Source: Agelas oroides (lineage: Eukaryota > Porifera > Demospongiae > Agelasida > Agelasidae). From it: a stretch of 64,000 nt of DNA. The translations under genes and the position numbers were made by a program. Positions 12,373 through 23,548 of the stretch are shown piece after piece. The notes under the pieces were generated by a model. That model was given only the letters and a program-made list of their open reading frames with translations. It did no database searches and was not told the DNA's origin. Each line of letters opens with the position of its first letter. Position 1 is the first letter of the stretch. The stretch is taken from positions 5,556,861 to 5,620,860 of the forward strand of contig OX422190.1 in NCBI GenBank assembly GCA_949130485.1, written 5' to 3'.

Positions 12373-12813
12373 CTGCGGCACTTTCCGTATGTTTCTGTAT
12401 ATGTGCCGCCATGTTGGATTGAAAGCGTATAATTATGCGAAATTTGTATGGCAACACAATTCCACGGGCTTGTTTAGAGGTATGGAACATGCGTTTAGCT
12501 TCAACTTTAGACTATGAAGAGGGCTAGTGTGGAATTTTAATATAACCGTACATGAAAGGGATCTTACTTGTACAAGCGTCACTAGACCGGGAAGTTCAAA
12601 GGGCTACAGCGCTAGATACAAAATAAAATCCCATTGAAAACTGCCGTTTTGCCTTCCAAGATGATGCACACACTACCCGTATGACATAATTTTATAGCCT
12701 AAAATGCCATTCCTCTTAGCAGTTACTAGCGCCTCAAACTTCGCACTCGAGTAACATTCCAGATGTACGAGTAGCTATGTTGAATGTCTACACTAGCCCC
12801 AGCACTAACTTGG

Positions 12814-12935
12814 TAGCGTCGTTCCAGGCCTCCTCCGCTTTTTGTTCTTCAGCTTGCGTTCAGTATTATACACGTATGTGGAAGAGCTGCACAAACCGAA
12901 GAGCAAAAACAATAGGAGGCCTGGGAGCGAGGCTA
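12814..12935. mobile_element. 122-bp TAGCCTCG hairpin element
   Basis: It starts TAGCGTCGTTCCAGGCCTCC and ends with the inverted GGAGGCCTGGGAGCGAGGCTA. The inner arms pair through TTTTTGTTCTTC against GAAGAGCAAAAAC. Flanking 9-mers CTAACTTGG and CTAGCCTGG agree at 7 of 9 positions, an aged target duplication. Confidence 0.75.
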
Positions 12936-12969
12936 CTAGCCTGGTGACTATCGTCCGCACTTATTCGCA

Positions 12970-12972
<3 letters not shown>

Positions 12973-13008
<36 letters not shown>
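12973..13008. repeat. (GT)n microsatellite
   Basis: An uninterrupted dinucleotide run of about 18 GT units. Confidence 0.95.
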
Positions 13009-13009
<1 letters not shown>

Positions 13010-13555
13010 ACGTTTACAATAGCCATGGCTACTGTTTGAGGGGGGCATTTATTTTGCTCGTAGCTTCCTATTGTGCAGCTACTATTCGAGCTTGGCGTCT
13101 ATTTGAAGAAATACGTTATGTGCACAACTTATGCTGGAGTTAGGAGGGCCGGTAGTGGATTTATTTGTGAGTTTAGTGTGTTATACCAAAAGAATTCCTA
13201 GTGTCAGGTTTGGTGATTGGCCTACAAGTCACAATATTTTCTAACAAGTACATTATCCTACTACCCACCACTTCTTCTGCTACGTACTGTGGCCAGCATC
13301 CCCTTGTACCTTACTCAACTCACAGGTTCTTTTATCAAAGTTGTCCTTCATGTTACGAATGGAATTAGAGGGGAATGCAGAGATGCCTGCAGAAAGTGAG
13401 GCCAGTGTCTCTTGTTTACCATGTGGGACATATTTAGCCAACTCCAGGCTAGAATCAACGTTAAAATATTATTGTAAAGAAAAGAAAGATCATTAAAATG
13501 AAAAGAGATGTGTGGATGGCATGCCAAAGAATAATACAAACAAGGAAGGGGAGGA
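13009..13555. other. No gene recognised
   Basis: Only short frames are present. No domain or repeat was identified apart from the neighbouring microsatellite. Confidence 0.4.
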
Positions 13556-13650
13556 TATATAAATGAAGGTTAATATACAAAGCCTTATCCATCCCTACAT
13601 CCTTTCACAATAGAGTAAAGATGTAGTGATGGGGCTATGTATATATTTGT
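13556..13650. mobile_element. Short hairpin element
   Basis: TATACAAAGCC-TTATCCATCCCTACATC pairs with GATGTAGTGATGGGGCTATGTATA around an 18-base loop. The ends resemble the 1007-1175 element. It lies directly upstream of the acceptor for receptor copy B. Confidence 0.6.
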
Positions 13651-13693
13651 GTATTGTGCTATAATGCCATGTTATATGTTTTCGTCTCCACAG

Positions 13694-14631
13694 CATCAAC
13701 TCTTGAAGAAACCAACTCTCCCCCAACAACCTCTTCTCCCCAGACTATTGGAACAACCTCTCCTCCCCAGACTGTTGGAACAATCTCTCCTCCCCAGACT
13801 GTTGGAACAACCTCTCCTCCCCAGACTGTTGGAACAATCTCTCCTCCCCAGACTGTTGGAACAACCTCTCCTCCCCAGACTGTTGGAGCAACCTCTTCTC
13901 CCCAGACTGTTGGAGCAACCTCTCCTCCCCAGACTGTTGGAACAATTACCAAAAATGGAACTGCCCCAGTCAGCAGCAACATACATCCTACCAATAATCC
14001 CCCAAGTGATGGAGCAACTACCACATCAGTCATCATAGTAGTAGCTGTTGCGATCATACTTGTTCTTGTAGTTGGAATTGTCATTCTTGTGATCCTCCTT
14101 GGGGCCAAGAAGAGGAAGCAAAAGTTAGTACTTAGCCAGCTTCAGAATGTAACAGTTGAAAAGGAAGATAGTGAATTGAAATTAAAGGAAGAAACCACTA
14201 GGAAGGAGGACAGCGAGCAGCCACTGTATGCAGTAGTGCAGAAAAAGGTACCACCAAGTATACCATGTAGGTCAGAAGATGTCAAGTATTTGAACCAAAA
14301 CTGCACTCTGAGTGAGTACAAACTGGTACCAGCTGATTGTGAGTATGCTTTCCCTACAAAGTTCCCCACAGTTGTTAGCCTCTCAAATCCCATGTTTGAA
14401 GAAATGGAGTCCAACCCTATGTATCAGAGTATGGACCGATGCCATGATCCTCCCTGTACCACAAATGTGCTGCAAGGAAATGACGTCTACACTGTGCCAG
14501 ATATCATCAGCTCACATACAGTTGAGACACAAAGTGGGATCCATGAGACAGTGTACAGCAAGCCAATCACAGATGCAGCTGGAAATCCCAGTGATTCTGT
14601 ACATTTGCAGCCTTATGCACCTATTCACTGA
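13694..14631 (+). CDS. Kinase-less receptor (copy B): stalk, TM and tyrosine tail
   Basis: This exon is paralogous to 6483-8233 and follows the same phase-1 acceptor. It encodes eight near-perfect 9-residue repeats of the TSPPQTVGT type and a transmembrane helix (14026-14103) followed by KKRKQK. A tail then keeps the tyrosine motifs YAVV, YTVP and VYSKP. The frame ends after LQPYAPIH, where copy A enters its kinase domain. The DNA after the stop aligns with the very end of copy A's kinase, so the kinase was lost by internal deletion. The frame is intact, so the exon could encode a kinase-dead adaptor or decoy. Expression is unproven, and the upstream ectodomain exons are not recognised. Confidence 0.7.
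13733..13946 (+). repeat. 27-bp minisatellite encoding mucin-like stalk
   Basis: Eight 27-bp units keep the reading frame and give alternating TSPPQTVGT and ISPPQTVGT. Copy A has about three degenerate units and copy C about six. Because the unit length is a multiple of three, several other frames and the opposite strand also stay open; those are not genes. Confidence 0.9.
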
Positions 14632-14743
14632 ATTGGTGGGCACGCAGCTATCAAGCAAAAGCTTGAGGAACACTGTCAGCAGCTCACATTAAATTCCCAT
14701 GGTGGATTATCATAGTACTGCCTTAATAATTTGTGTCAATAAA
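14632..14743 (+). pseudogene. Kinase C-terminal remnant and polyadenylation signal
   Basis: GGTGGGCACGCAGCTATCAAGC followed by TTGAGGAACACTG-CAGCAGCTCAC aligns with the last kinase helix of copy A (W-x-HNSKRR-x-FEELFQLL). It lies just after the copy B stop. An AATAAA signal is at 14738-14743, a plausible 3' end for copy B. Confidence 0.65.
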
Positions 14744-14766
14744 GATGTTGAAGGTGTGTGTATGGG

Positions 14767-14796
14767 GTGTGTGTGTGTGTGTGTGTGCGTGTGTGC
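14767..14796. repeat. (GT)n microsatellite
   Basis: A dinucleotide run with a few GC interruptions. Confidence 0.85.
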
Positions 14797-14799
14797 GTC

Positions 14800-15961
14800 C
14801 ATGTAAGAGAATCCAGCACCATTGTTGGCGTGACAGCTTCTCTGCCTTCTGCTTCAAGATTCTCATCCGAAGGTTCAGCTGTCTGTGCCACTTTTGCCTT
14901 GCCTTTTCCTTCCAACTGATATTTCTTTGTTAATTACACCAACCCAGGACCTAGGCTGGTCATTGCAATCAAGAAAACATTTGTTGAGCCATTACATGAC
15001 ATTTCTTTGTCTCAATTTGATCGCTCTTACACTTTGTGATCATTTTCTGAAGGCTTTTCATTTATGATCAACAAGCTGTGGGAGAAAATTGACCTGCTGA
15101 CCTTTTGCGTTTGGTGTGTATTCATTCAACTGTTGAGGTCAAATATATTTTTGAGCTGCTTTCACTCCCTAACTTGTCATGTTTACAAATCAATCCATGC
15201 TGTCCTATAATGGCAACTGTGTGGCCCACCCAACAACTGTTGAGTGGGCCAGAGTTGTGAACAGCATGCATCTCTATTATAGGGTTGTCAACATGAAAAA
15301 TAAACTTCACAAGTAGAGAACACTTATGCCCTCATAGTTTTACCTTGCCTATGGTGACTTGCACTGTGCAAAAAGTTTGATGAAAATCTGTTGATTTCAG
15401 TGGAAATGGGATGTGTTTGTACTGCACTGCAAACCATGGTTTAGAGGAAATTCTCTGAAAATTGGTCTACAGCACCTAGTAAAACAATGCTTGGTGGCCA
15501 AGCTATGAAATTACATTTCCAGCTACGTTAGTCCTTGGACAAACTCCGAAAGTCATAGGAAGCCATTATCAGGCATTGTCAGGTTTGGATCTCTGAAAAG
15601 AGTGAGTCAAGTAGCTAATATCATAGCTACATGATTCAGGCAATGTTTGGACAGAATTGTCAGTTAACTCTGAAATGACATACACAGCTAAGTCAAGTAG
15701 TCCATGTTTATATGAACAATTTCAGGGGCCTCTAAGCCTCCAGCAGTTCAAGGTGCATTGATTCTCTCAGTCTTCATGTGAATACAAGGCAGTAACAATG
15801 GTACGATAACTAAGGCAGACGATACTGCTTTTAGGCAATACTGCTTTTAGTCCCACTACTTCTACCAAACCAAAGGCGCAATAATCTACAAGGTGACAAG
15901 CAGAGACAGCTAGGGTACGAGCTTGAGTCATAATACTTTAGTAGATGCTATTGTATGGCCT
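14800..15961. other. No gene recognised
   Basis: No coding homology or structured repeat was recognised. A short inverted pair around 15212-15248 (CCCACCCAACAACTGTTG and CAACTGTTGAGTGGG-like) is the only visible structure. Confidence 0.4.
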
Positions 15962-16580
15962 CAGGCCCGTAGGCAGGGGGGTTCGCTCGAACCCCCCTTT
16001 TGGCCTCCAAAAGATTATATATGCACCACTTAACTATACATTTTGAGTGCCCTACCGTTTGAAATTGGTCCACTATATAGTCTCGATGCTATTTAGAATC
16101 ATTGCCGTCGAAACAAGTCTGGTTGCAGGCGAGCTTGTTCATAGAGGACCAGCGCGGAACACGCATGTAAGCTGTTTACGCCACTGCTATGAAAGGATGC
16201 GCCTAAATACGTGTGTAAATAAATCGCTATTTCAGGCACCCAAGAGTTCACCAGTTTTCTTCTAGTGATGTCACGCCACCTGCTGTTCTGCCAATCTTAG
16301 TACCTTCTCTCTTGGAAATTTGAAGTCAGCTGCCATGGCTTAGCAAATGCATATGTGGACAGCCAAAAATTGGATGCAATACTCCGTGAGCCATGTAGCT
16401 ACTACTGCTCTGGTTTTGTCCCAAATGGTCTCAGAAGGAATCTCAGAGCATCTAATTTCTAAAATTTTCCTGGGGGAGCATGCCCCCAGACCCTCCCTAG
16501 TCCTGCATACTTATGGCATGCATACATACACATCTGACATCCATGTAACCCCCCATCTAAAAATCCTGGCTACGGGCCTG
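15962..16580. mobile_element. CAGGCCCGTAG-ended DNA transposon remnant, copy 1
   Basis: This 619-bp non-autonomous element has ends CAGGCCCGTAGGCAGG and CCTGGCTACGGGCCTG. The flanking 5-mers GGCCT and GGCCC agree at 4 of 5 positions. A second copy at 24789-26537 shows an exact 5-bp duplication. The internal sequence includes a GGTTCGCTCGAACCCCCC hairpin near the left end and a GGGGGAGCATGCCCCC hairpin near the right. It resembles hAT-type ends, but the 5-bp duplication leaves the superfamily open. Confidence 0.75.
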
Positions 16581-17029
16581 GGCCCCACATACAAGTATGT
16601 TGTATCCACAGTATAGCATTGTACTATAAAATTATTTCAGTATCACCAGCTACAGAACATGAAAATAAATCTTAAAAGTCTACAGCTTCAAATGTGACAG
16701 AATCACATGCCAATTCATCTTTGAGGTCTACATGGTCTTGAGATTTTGACAAAACAGGTCATACTGCATTATGGCTTGCCATAAATATCATGGCGTACGG
16801 TAGTACGCCATATGTAGGGATGACCCCGAAAAAAAATGGCCGCCACATTAAAAGTGCACAAATAGCACGCTCGAAATGTCTTCGTTAGATTAGTCAAAGG
16901 CCTGTATGAGCCATATCAGGCATTATCGAGTGTTTTCATGAGCAAAGAGACTGTTAAGTTTGCTGGAAAGTATCGCTAAGCACCAGACCGGCAAGTCGCC
17001 AAAACGGACAAATCGTCTATCTTCTGACT

Positions 17030-17060
17030 TTCTTCTTCTTCTTCTTCTTCTTCTTCTTCT
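17030..17060. repeat. (CTT)n microsatellite
   Basis: About ten CTT units inside the YW-x-DPE element. The copy at 55187-55207 is shorter. Confidence 0.9.
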
Positions 17061-17369
17061 GCCTCTCACCGCGATAGCACGATAACGGCTGGAGCTTTTA
17101 CAACGATTCAAACGCAAAACAACAGGATAAATCACTAGGTATTGCACCTGCCACTTATCGGTCTAAAAGAAAGAACTCAAACTTGTCGGCGATTCTCAGG
17201 TAATCTCACACTTACGCTAGCTGCTACACGCCATTTTGCTCGAATTAAATATTACTCATAATTACGTCACCAGGGTTCAACTGAGCACGTGGTTCAGTAC
17301 TTCGTAGAGAAGGTGAGAATTGAGCGTTCCAGTTTGCAAATCTGATTTCGTGGATCAGTTGACGTAGTT

Positions 17370-17804
17370 GTGCTGCACTTTACATCGAACGCAATATGCG
17401 TAATGTCCGCAAGAAAAGAGCGAAGTACAAGCAGAACTACCTGCGAAACAAAGGGGGAAAAAAGGCAAGCGTCCCGTAATAATTACTGGAAGGACCCGGA
17501 GAAACACAGGGCATCTTCCCGGGCGTCCTCCCATGCCTGTTATTGGAAGGACCCTGAGACGAAAAGGGCGTCCTCCCATACCCGTTATTGGAAGGACCCT
17601 GAGAAAGGAAGGGCAGCTTCCCGCGTATCCTCCCATACCCGCTATTGGGAGGACCCTGAGAAAGGAAGGGCAGCTTCCCGCGTATCCTCCCATAGTAGTT
17701 ATTGGAGGAACCCTGACAAAAAAAGGGCAGCAGCTCGTATGACTAATTTGAAGGCTGCAAAAGCCAAGCTCAAGTGGTATAGACGGTACTATGCCAGCTA
17801 GTGT
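17370..17804 (+). CDS. YW-x-DPE repeat protein, copy 1
   Basis: The frame encodes a small, very basic protein with five units of the form YWKDPEKHRASSR. It ends KKRAAARMTNLKAAKAKLKW-YRRYYAS. Units are 15 or 19 residues (45 or 57 bp). The expected start, ATG at 17396 (MRNVRKKRAKYKQNYLRNK), is in a different frame. It joins the repeat frame only by a +1 (or -2) shift at a G5A6 run (17453-17463). The two other copies have the same displacement at a G3A8 run of equal length. Similar Y-x-x-(N/D)PEK-x-RA repeats occur, from memory, in proteins associated with mobile elements. The cellular role is unknown. It may be DNA- or RNA-binding given its charge. Confidence 0.5.
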
Positions 17805-18565
17805 TTTAACCATCAAGTACTTCATATGACTTAGAACACTAGCTACTGATATTCAATTTCAAGTTTTATTGTCAACTTTCACATTTCAAATTTGCTTGTT
17901 ATAGTCATTTACATGCATATAGTACACATACAATGTTTACTGCGAGTTGATGGTAGCACTTTGGCTGGTGTCTTCTTAACATCCTCCTTTTGTGTTGTGC
18001 CTGAGTCTTCATATTCCTCCAACGAAGCAAGTGGCAGCCTATTGGTAGCTTGGTATACTCAAACTCTAGTAGCACCGAGTCAACAGTGCATGGCTTCATT
18101 CCAAACTTCTGCACTAGAGGTGGCCACAGAACTGGCGGTTGTTCAGCTCCACAGACCCCTATGCGTTCGTTTCAAACCCATTTAGACTATAGCTACTCAC
18201 CATCAAACAGTTCTGTAATGGGGTCTTACGACTCAATACTCTGGTGACAGTCTATGGAGAGTTTTTCGGTGAACCCATTAGTAGTCCACGTGAAATGAGC
18301 ACAGGATTTATAAGCTTGCATGCAAAGCCTTATTAAACTCATCTGCTTTTCACTTGGTTTTTATGAGGCTTTGCTTGGACTGTACTTCTAAACCCCCCGA
18401 AGTTTGATGTTTGGATTGACGATTTCACTTCAAAGCGTTTGAATTTATGACAATTCTTAGCTCTTTCTACTATCATACTGTACACACCATGCATCTTCCC
18501 CTCGGCCTACCCTCCCATGTCACTTCTCTCTTACCATCCCTAAACCAAAAAAAAACAAAGCAAAC
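17805..18565. other. 3' region of YW-x-DPE element, no recognised gene
   Basis: The region is conserved with 60176-60945. Open frames on both strands (17892-18185 plus; 17905-18114 minus) are preserved in both copies. Because the DNA itself is nearly identical, this gives no evidence of coding. A hairpin around 18325-18375 pairs GCAAAGCCT with AGGCTTTGC. Confidence 0.5.
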
Positions 18566-19627
18566 AAGTCACAAAAAAGTTTTCTCAATGAAAACAAGCA
18601 CATGTAGGGATGGAACCCTCAAAAACCAACCAAACAAGATAGGAACAACACCACAATACTTTTACACCATCCCTACATCTTGTGCCATTTTGCCAACCAC
18701 GTACACCACAAAACCCTTCAAATTTAAGTTTTAGGGTTTGTGCTTTTAGTTTAGTTATAGTTAGTTTTTATTTAGAAAATACTTTTGGTTTAGTTTAGTT
18801 CTAGTTTCCCGGTTTTACAAAATTTTTAGTTAGTTATAGTTTCAACCACTGAAACTCTAAAACCCCTTACTAAAAGGTATTTAGTTACACTTATTGTTGA
18901 AAACAGGCTGTATTCTGTTTTAGTACAGTTACGGTTTCTTCTTGTACGTCCTTGGACGTTTTAGTTACAGCCCCCAAGTTAGCAAGAAATTTAAGTTGCA
19001 CTTTTGGTTAACTAAATTTTAAAAAGGCCATACTAAAATATATTTATAGTTAACTAAAACAACACTGCACACCAGCTACACCCACAAACCAACAAACAAC
19101 CTTTCTCCCTACAACTAGCTACCTACCCCACAAACCCTTCAAACACACCACCATGTCGTTAACTACGGACCGACCCAGTACTGCTCACACCACAGCCTTC
19201 ACTTACAAGACAACCCTTACCTGCCATGCCCAGCAGCTACAAAAGCCCACAACATACGCAACCCACTCCAACATGCCACACAGACTCAGCACTGATCTTG
19301 CACCCCACAGCTTGTACATATTAAACTAGCTAACCATGCCTGCCACATTCAACCGTAACAAAGTTACAGCCACCCACAACACAACGCACTCTGCATACAC
19401 AACAACGTGCACTACACACCCAGTACTGCTCGTTCCACAGGCTTCCATGCCCAAGACAACCCTTCTGTGCACACAAGTAACAAACACAATGCATAGTCGG
19501 CAAAATGGCACAAGATGTAGGGATGGTGTAAAAGTATTGTGGTGTTGTTCCTATCTTGTTTGGTTGGTTTTTGAGGGTTCCATCCCTACATGTGCTTGTT
19601 TTCATTGAGAAAACTTTTTTGTGACTT
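18566..19627. mobile_element. Element with about 135-bp terminal inverted repeats
   Basis: The left arm (18566-18703) and right arm (19492-19627) are near-perfect reverse complements. They contain GTCACAAAAAAGTTTTCTC, TGTAGGGATGGAACCC and CCATCCCTACATCTTG. The 790-bp interior is A/C-rich with TTAGTTATAGTTAGTT repeats and no recognised gene. It overlaps the 3' end of the YW-x-DPE element. A decayed version follows the 3' copy at 60945-61291, so the two may form one compound repeat. Confidence 0.75.
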
Positions 19628-20048
19628 TCTATTTACTCTCAGAACAAGTGACTTTCTAAAAGCAGCCAAGGAAACAGCCACGTAGTCTCACTTGACTTAA
19701 GGCAAACTCCATGATTCTAAGTGCAGCGATCGATTTCATTACGCCTACTGGCGATTGCGGGGCAACATCCTGCTTTTCTATGGAGCCTAGTACAGGTATT
19801 CCAAACTAGTGACTTTCAACAAGGAGTTCAAAAGGTGACCACATGCAATGATAGGCACCAGCAAGGCAACAATAAACCAAGGTGCAGTGTCTTTGCAACT
19901 CACTTGTATGTCTGGAAACAGCTAGAGCTTGAGCGAGTAGGCGAAATAGCACACTTTTAACTTATCTACGTGAAAATCAGAGTTTTGCAACTGATATGGG
20001 TGTTATTCTTGTGAGGCCGCTGCTGGTACGTTGCCGCAGTCCAAAAGA

Positions 20049-23000
20049 GAATCTCGTTATGTACAGACTTGCTCATGAGAAAAAAATTACGGGTTTAAAA
20101 GGTAAGGGGCCCTAATTCGGGACGGGTCCTAATTCGGGACACTTCCAATTTCTCACCGTTTTTCCGGACGGCTCTCAGCTGTAGTTGAACAATCTTTAGT
20201 ACAAGTGTAGAGTATCTCCTACAGCAGCTTCGCATCGATTTTCGGAACGCTGGCTCCACCTATTACATAAAAATTACGTAATAATTACCTGTGTTCAACA
20301 ATTTGGAGGGCTTTTCGCGCAAATATCGCATATCTAGCCGGTGAAATAGCAACCAAGGCTATCGAGTCAGTACAGGTAAAACAGCAAAGAGCAGCAGTGT
20401 CCCAGAAAGCTGTGGAAACCAAGCAGTTGAGCCCTAGGTTGGCAGGAGAGTGGTTTGGCATACCGTACTACTGTCTACCTGCATGTAGCATGCTAAATTT
20501 GGAGCAGGTAGACTTGCTGTCGGTGCAGTGCTTGGTGAAGGAGTGCAGAAAATCATTGTACGGTAATGTCAGTTGCTTCCTCAGCAGGCTTTGGGGCTTC
20601 AACATGCATATACTTATGCATAATCCATTGTTACTGGATTGCAGTAGAATTTATTTTATACACATTTATATACTTTACTGCTTCTTCAAAACCTTCCATG
20701 AGTGCTAGAAAATGTTTTTAAACCCCTCTGGACCTCAGAACAGGCAGTCCTGTGAGGAATCAGTCAATTTATGGAAGTGTCCCGAATTAGGCACCACCAC
20801 CCCAAATTTTGCTATGTAAACCACGTGTATCGTGCGGACTTTGGACTTCAAACTTGGAATGCAAAAAGTACGATGCCTGAAGTATACATACAGGTCTATT
20901 GTGCTACTTACCTAGCGACGTGCCGTTAATTGGTAAGCAAAAGCTGAAAAAAGTGTCCCAAATTAGAGCCCCTTACCTTACCCCAAATTTAGATTTTAAC
21001 CCTCTCCCTACGAGATTTAACTTCACCGAATTTCTGCCTACAAGCATGCATTCAGAGAGTATGCAGCACATCAAGGGAGAAGAGAACAAGTAAGCATGGT
21101 ATCGGTATAGTATTAAAACTAGTCAGTATTGAATATCAGAAAAGGGATGCATTTCTGGCAGCTGTGTAGCTAGGGGGAAACAGACTGACATTTCAGATCA
21201 GCCCTCACAGCGTATGGAGGCCTAAGTTTTGTGTTCTCGTGGGCAGCAAAAAAGCTTGAATCTATTTCTATCCATGATCCTTGACTGATCAACACTCTTG
21301 TGTTTGGTGCATGATTAGCAAACCTGGTCTGGTGTGTGTTTGTCCGAGTATAATATTTTTTATGAACATGATGGAGTGGACAAAATAAGAGTTGACTCTA
21401 CATGGCAGCTGTGCACATGCAGACGTTTTCCAGGTGTGCATGCTAGCTGCCATGTTCAATGATAGAACACACAAAGAATCCAAAGGAGCAAGTTGAACAC
21501 TACCTCATAAGTGCCAGGAAGATAGTTTGAGGGAGTGCTATATAGGGGGTAGTGTAGCCACATACATTTATCGAACATCATTACTGAGCATACTTGTATG
21601 CTAAACATACAATTTTTTGTCAAGTACATGTACTAAGTCTATGACGTCAATTGAACAAGTGAATATCAGTCAAATGCAAGCTTTATCCAGCTTGGAGATG
21701 ATAGTACAGGATTATGGATGGGATGCCTAACACTTGAAGTAAAGGTGTAAATGTACACCCAGCCTCTCTTTGATTATGCTGTCTTTTCCAGTGCTCAAAG
21801 AGAGGGATGCTAGGGGAAGGTTCATCTGTGCGCAGTGTGTCCTGAGTTCTCTAGTACTCTGAAAGGGGTGCTAGGGGAGAACTTATATGTAGTCTCTGAG
21901 AAGGATGTCTGTATTCACTGCTGCATGCATTGACCTTGCAAAATACAAACCAAAAGCTGTGACATGAATATAATTATGTGGTTATTTTCCCATTTAGCCT
22001 GTAAAGACATAATGATATTCATATGCACAGCTTGTTTGTTTATATTTTGCAAGGTCAAGCAAACAGCAGTACATTTGTCTTTACACTGGAAATAAATTGG
22101 GGAAGTGTATCGTAGTCTCCTACCCAGGCTCTCCTCACACCCTGAGCTTGCAGTATGAGACTGGTTTCGTATGCAAGTGCGACAGTATAGAAATGAGAAT
22201 TTTGCTTGATATGTAAAATAAGAACAGCATTAACAGTGCAATCGAACTAGGTAAGGATTTTAAGTATATTAAGACATTGCAGAAGGTATGCATAATTTGA
22301 ATATGTGCATGCATAGTGAGGGTTCAATTTGAAGCTCTAAAGCATGCACAATTTCATAATTTCTGCTAATTCTGCTGCTAGAAATTTGTCACATGCATAG
22401 ATTACACAAATATAAAGGACTTCATCAAATTTACAGATAGAGGAACTAATTGATACTCGGATACTTACGAAATGTTGCGCACTTGTTGCGTGCGCAGAGG
22501 TCCAGCAGACATAAGAACTGTAGGATAGGTGGGCTAATGTTCGATAATATATACTTGAAATTCAACTCCAAAACAGTCTTCTACCCAGGATTTAGCAAAA
22601 GAAATACTCCATCTGTTCAAGCACCTATCCTTGGAAAAAGGATTCTACTAGCGGACAAGTCTAATAATCATGTATTATATCACATCGCTAACCAAATTTG
22701 GCAACTGCTGCAGCATGGTATGGGCTCATAGGCAAGGCCAATGGAAGGGCAAGTATTTTAGTCTTTCCTTTTCAAAGGAGATGGCAAAGAAGTTACGCGT
22801 TGTTTTACAATGTATTTACAGACATGATTTTCTATCCCCGTGTACTACAATAGTTTCGGGTATCGAAAAGTATTCCAGCCCCAGCATGGCTTGTTGCTCT
22901 GATGATCTGGCACATTTGCTACCGTGCTTAGAGGTCCGAAAATATATCAGTCCGAGAATAAATTTTTGCCTCTAACATAGGAACATGAACACATTGAACA

Positions 23001-23548
23001 GACATAAAATAGTTTGATTTTTAAGCCTGATTTCAACACACAACATTGACAATTTCAACAATGTTTGACCCTTGGTGCATAGTTAGCTTGCAGTGTACAG
23101 CAACGTAGCGCACAAATGCACACTGCAGCAGTGCACAGCAGGTTTGCTAATTATGCACCAAACACAAGAGTGTTGATCAGTTAAGGATCATGAATAGAAA
23201 TAGAAAATACAATTCAAGATTATTTGCTGCCCATGAGTACACAAAACTTAGGCCTCCATACTGATCACCTTGATTAATATACTGTGAGGGTGCACTGCTC
23301 TGAGATGCTAGTCTGTTTTCCCCTACACAGCTGCCAGAAATGCATCCCTTCTCTGATATTCAATACTGACTAGCTTTAAATACTGATACCATGCTTACTT
23401 GTTCTCTTTTCCCTTGACGTGCTGTATACTCTCTGAATGCATGCTGAAATTCGGTTAAGTTAAATATCGTAAAGAGAGGGTTAAAATCTAAATTTGGGGT
23501 AAACCCGTAATTTTTTTCTCATGAGCAAGTCTGTACATAACGAGATTC
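20049..23548. repeat. 3.5-kb inverted repeat
   Basis: The outer left arm is 20049-20097 plus 20981-21330. It matches the reverse complement of 23150-23548 over about 400 bp, including GAATCTCGTTATGTAC, GAACAAGTAAGCATGGTATC and AACACTCTTGTGTTTGG. The left arm is split by the insertion at 20098-20978. The 1.8-kb interior has no recognised gene. Frames at 22450-22731 and 22670-22975 have no domain I can name. Confidence 0.8.
20098..20978. mobile_element. 881-bp non-autonomous Tc1/mariner-type element
   Basis: The ends AAAGGTAAGGGGCCCTAATT and AATTAGAGCCCCTTACCTT are inverted repeats flanked by TA dinucleotides (20096-20097 and 20979-20980). The other arm of the surrounding inverted repeat preserves the empty site, ACGGGTTTACCCCAAATT with a single TA. 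This confirms the boundaries. Inner CGGGACACTTCC repeats and a short frame (SVPxxxGNQxxKPKVGKxSVP-like at 32540) are shared with the copy at 32335. No transposase remains. Confidence 0.85.

Larger units (their letters stand above)
16788..18590. mobile_element. YW-x-DPE repeat element, copy 1 (full length)
   Basis: The element starts at the palindrome TCATGGCGTACGGTAGTACG and includes a (CTT)n tract and an ORF region at 17370-17801. It runs through a long 3' region to about 18590. It is nearly identical to 54942-55900 (5' half) and 59455-60965 (3' part). High identity over non-coding DNA indicates recent copying. The mechanism is unknown; no transposase or reverse transcriptase is visible. Confidence 0.8.

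Noticed and set aside
13659..14108. Minus-strand repeat protein (SLGRRGCSN or VPTVWGGE repeats)
   Set aside because: It is produced by the 27-bp minisatellite read in other frames. The plus frame continues into TM and tail paralogous to copy A.
22450..22975. Possible genes between the arms of the 3.5-kb inverted repeat
   Set aside because: No recognisable domain, splice sites or paralogue. Left as unassigned interior.
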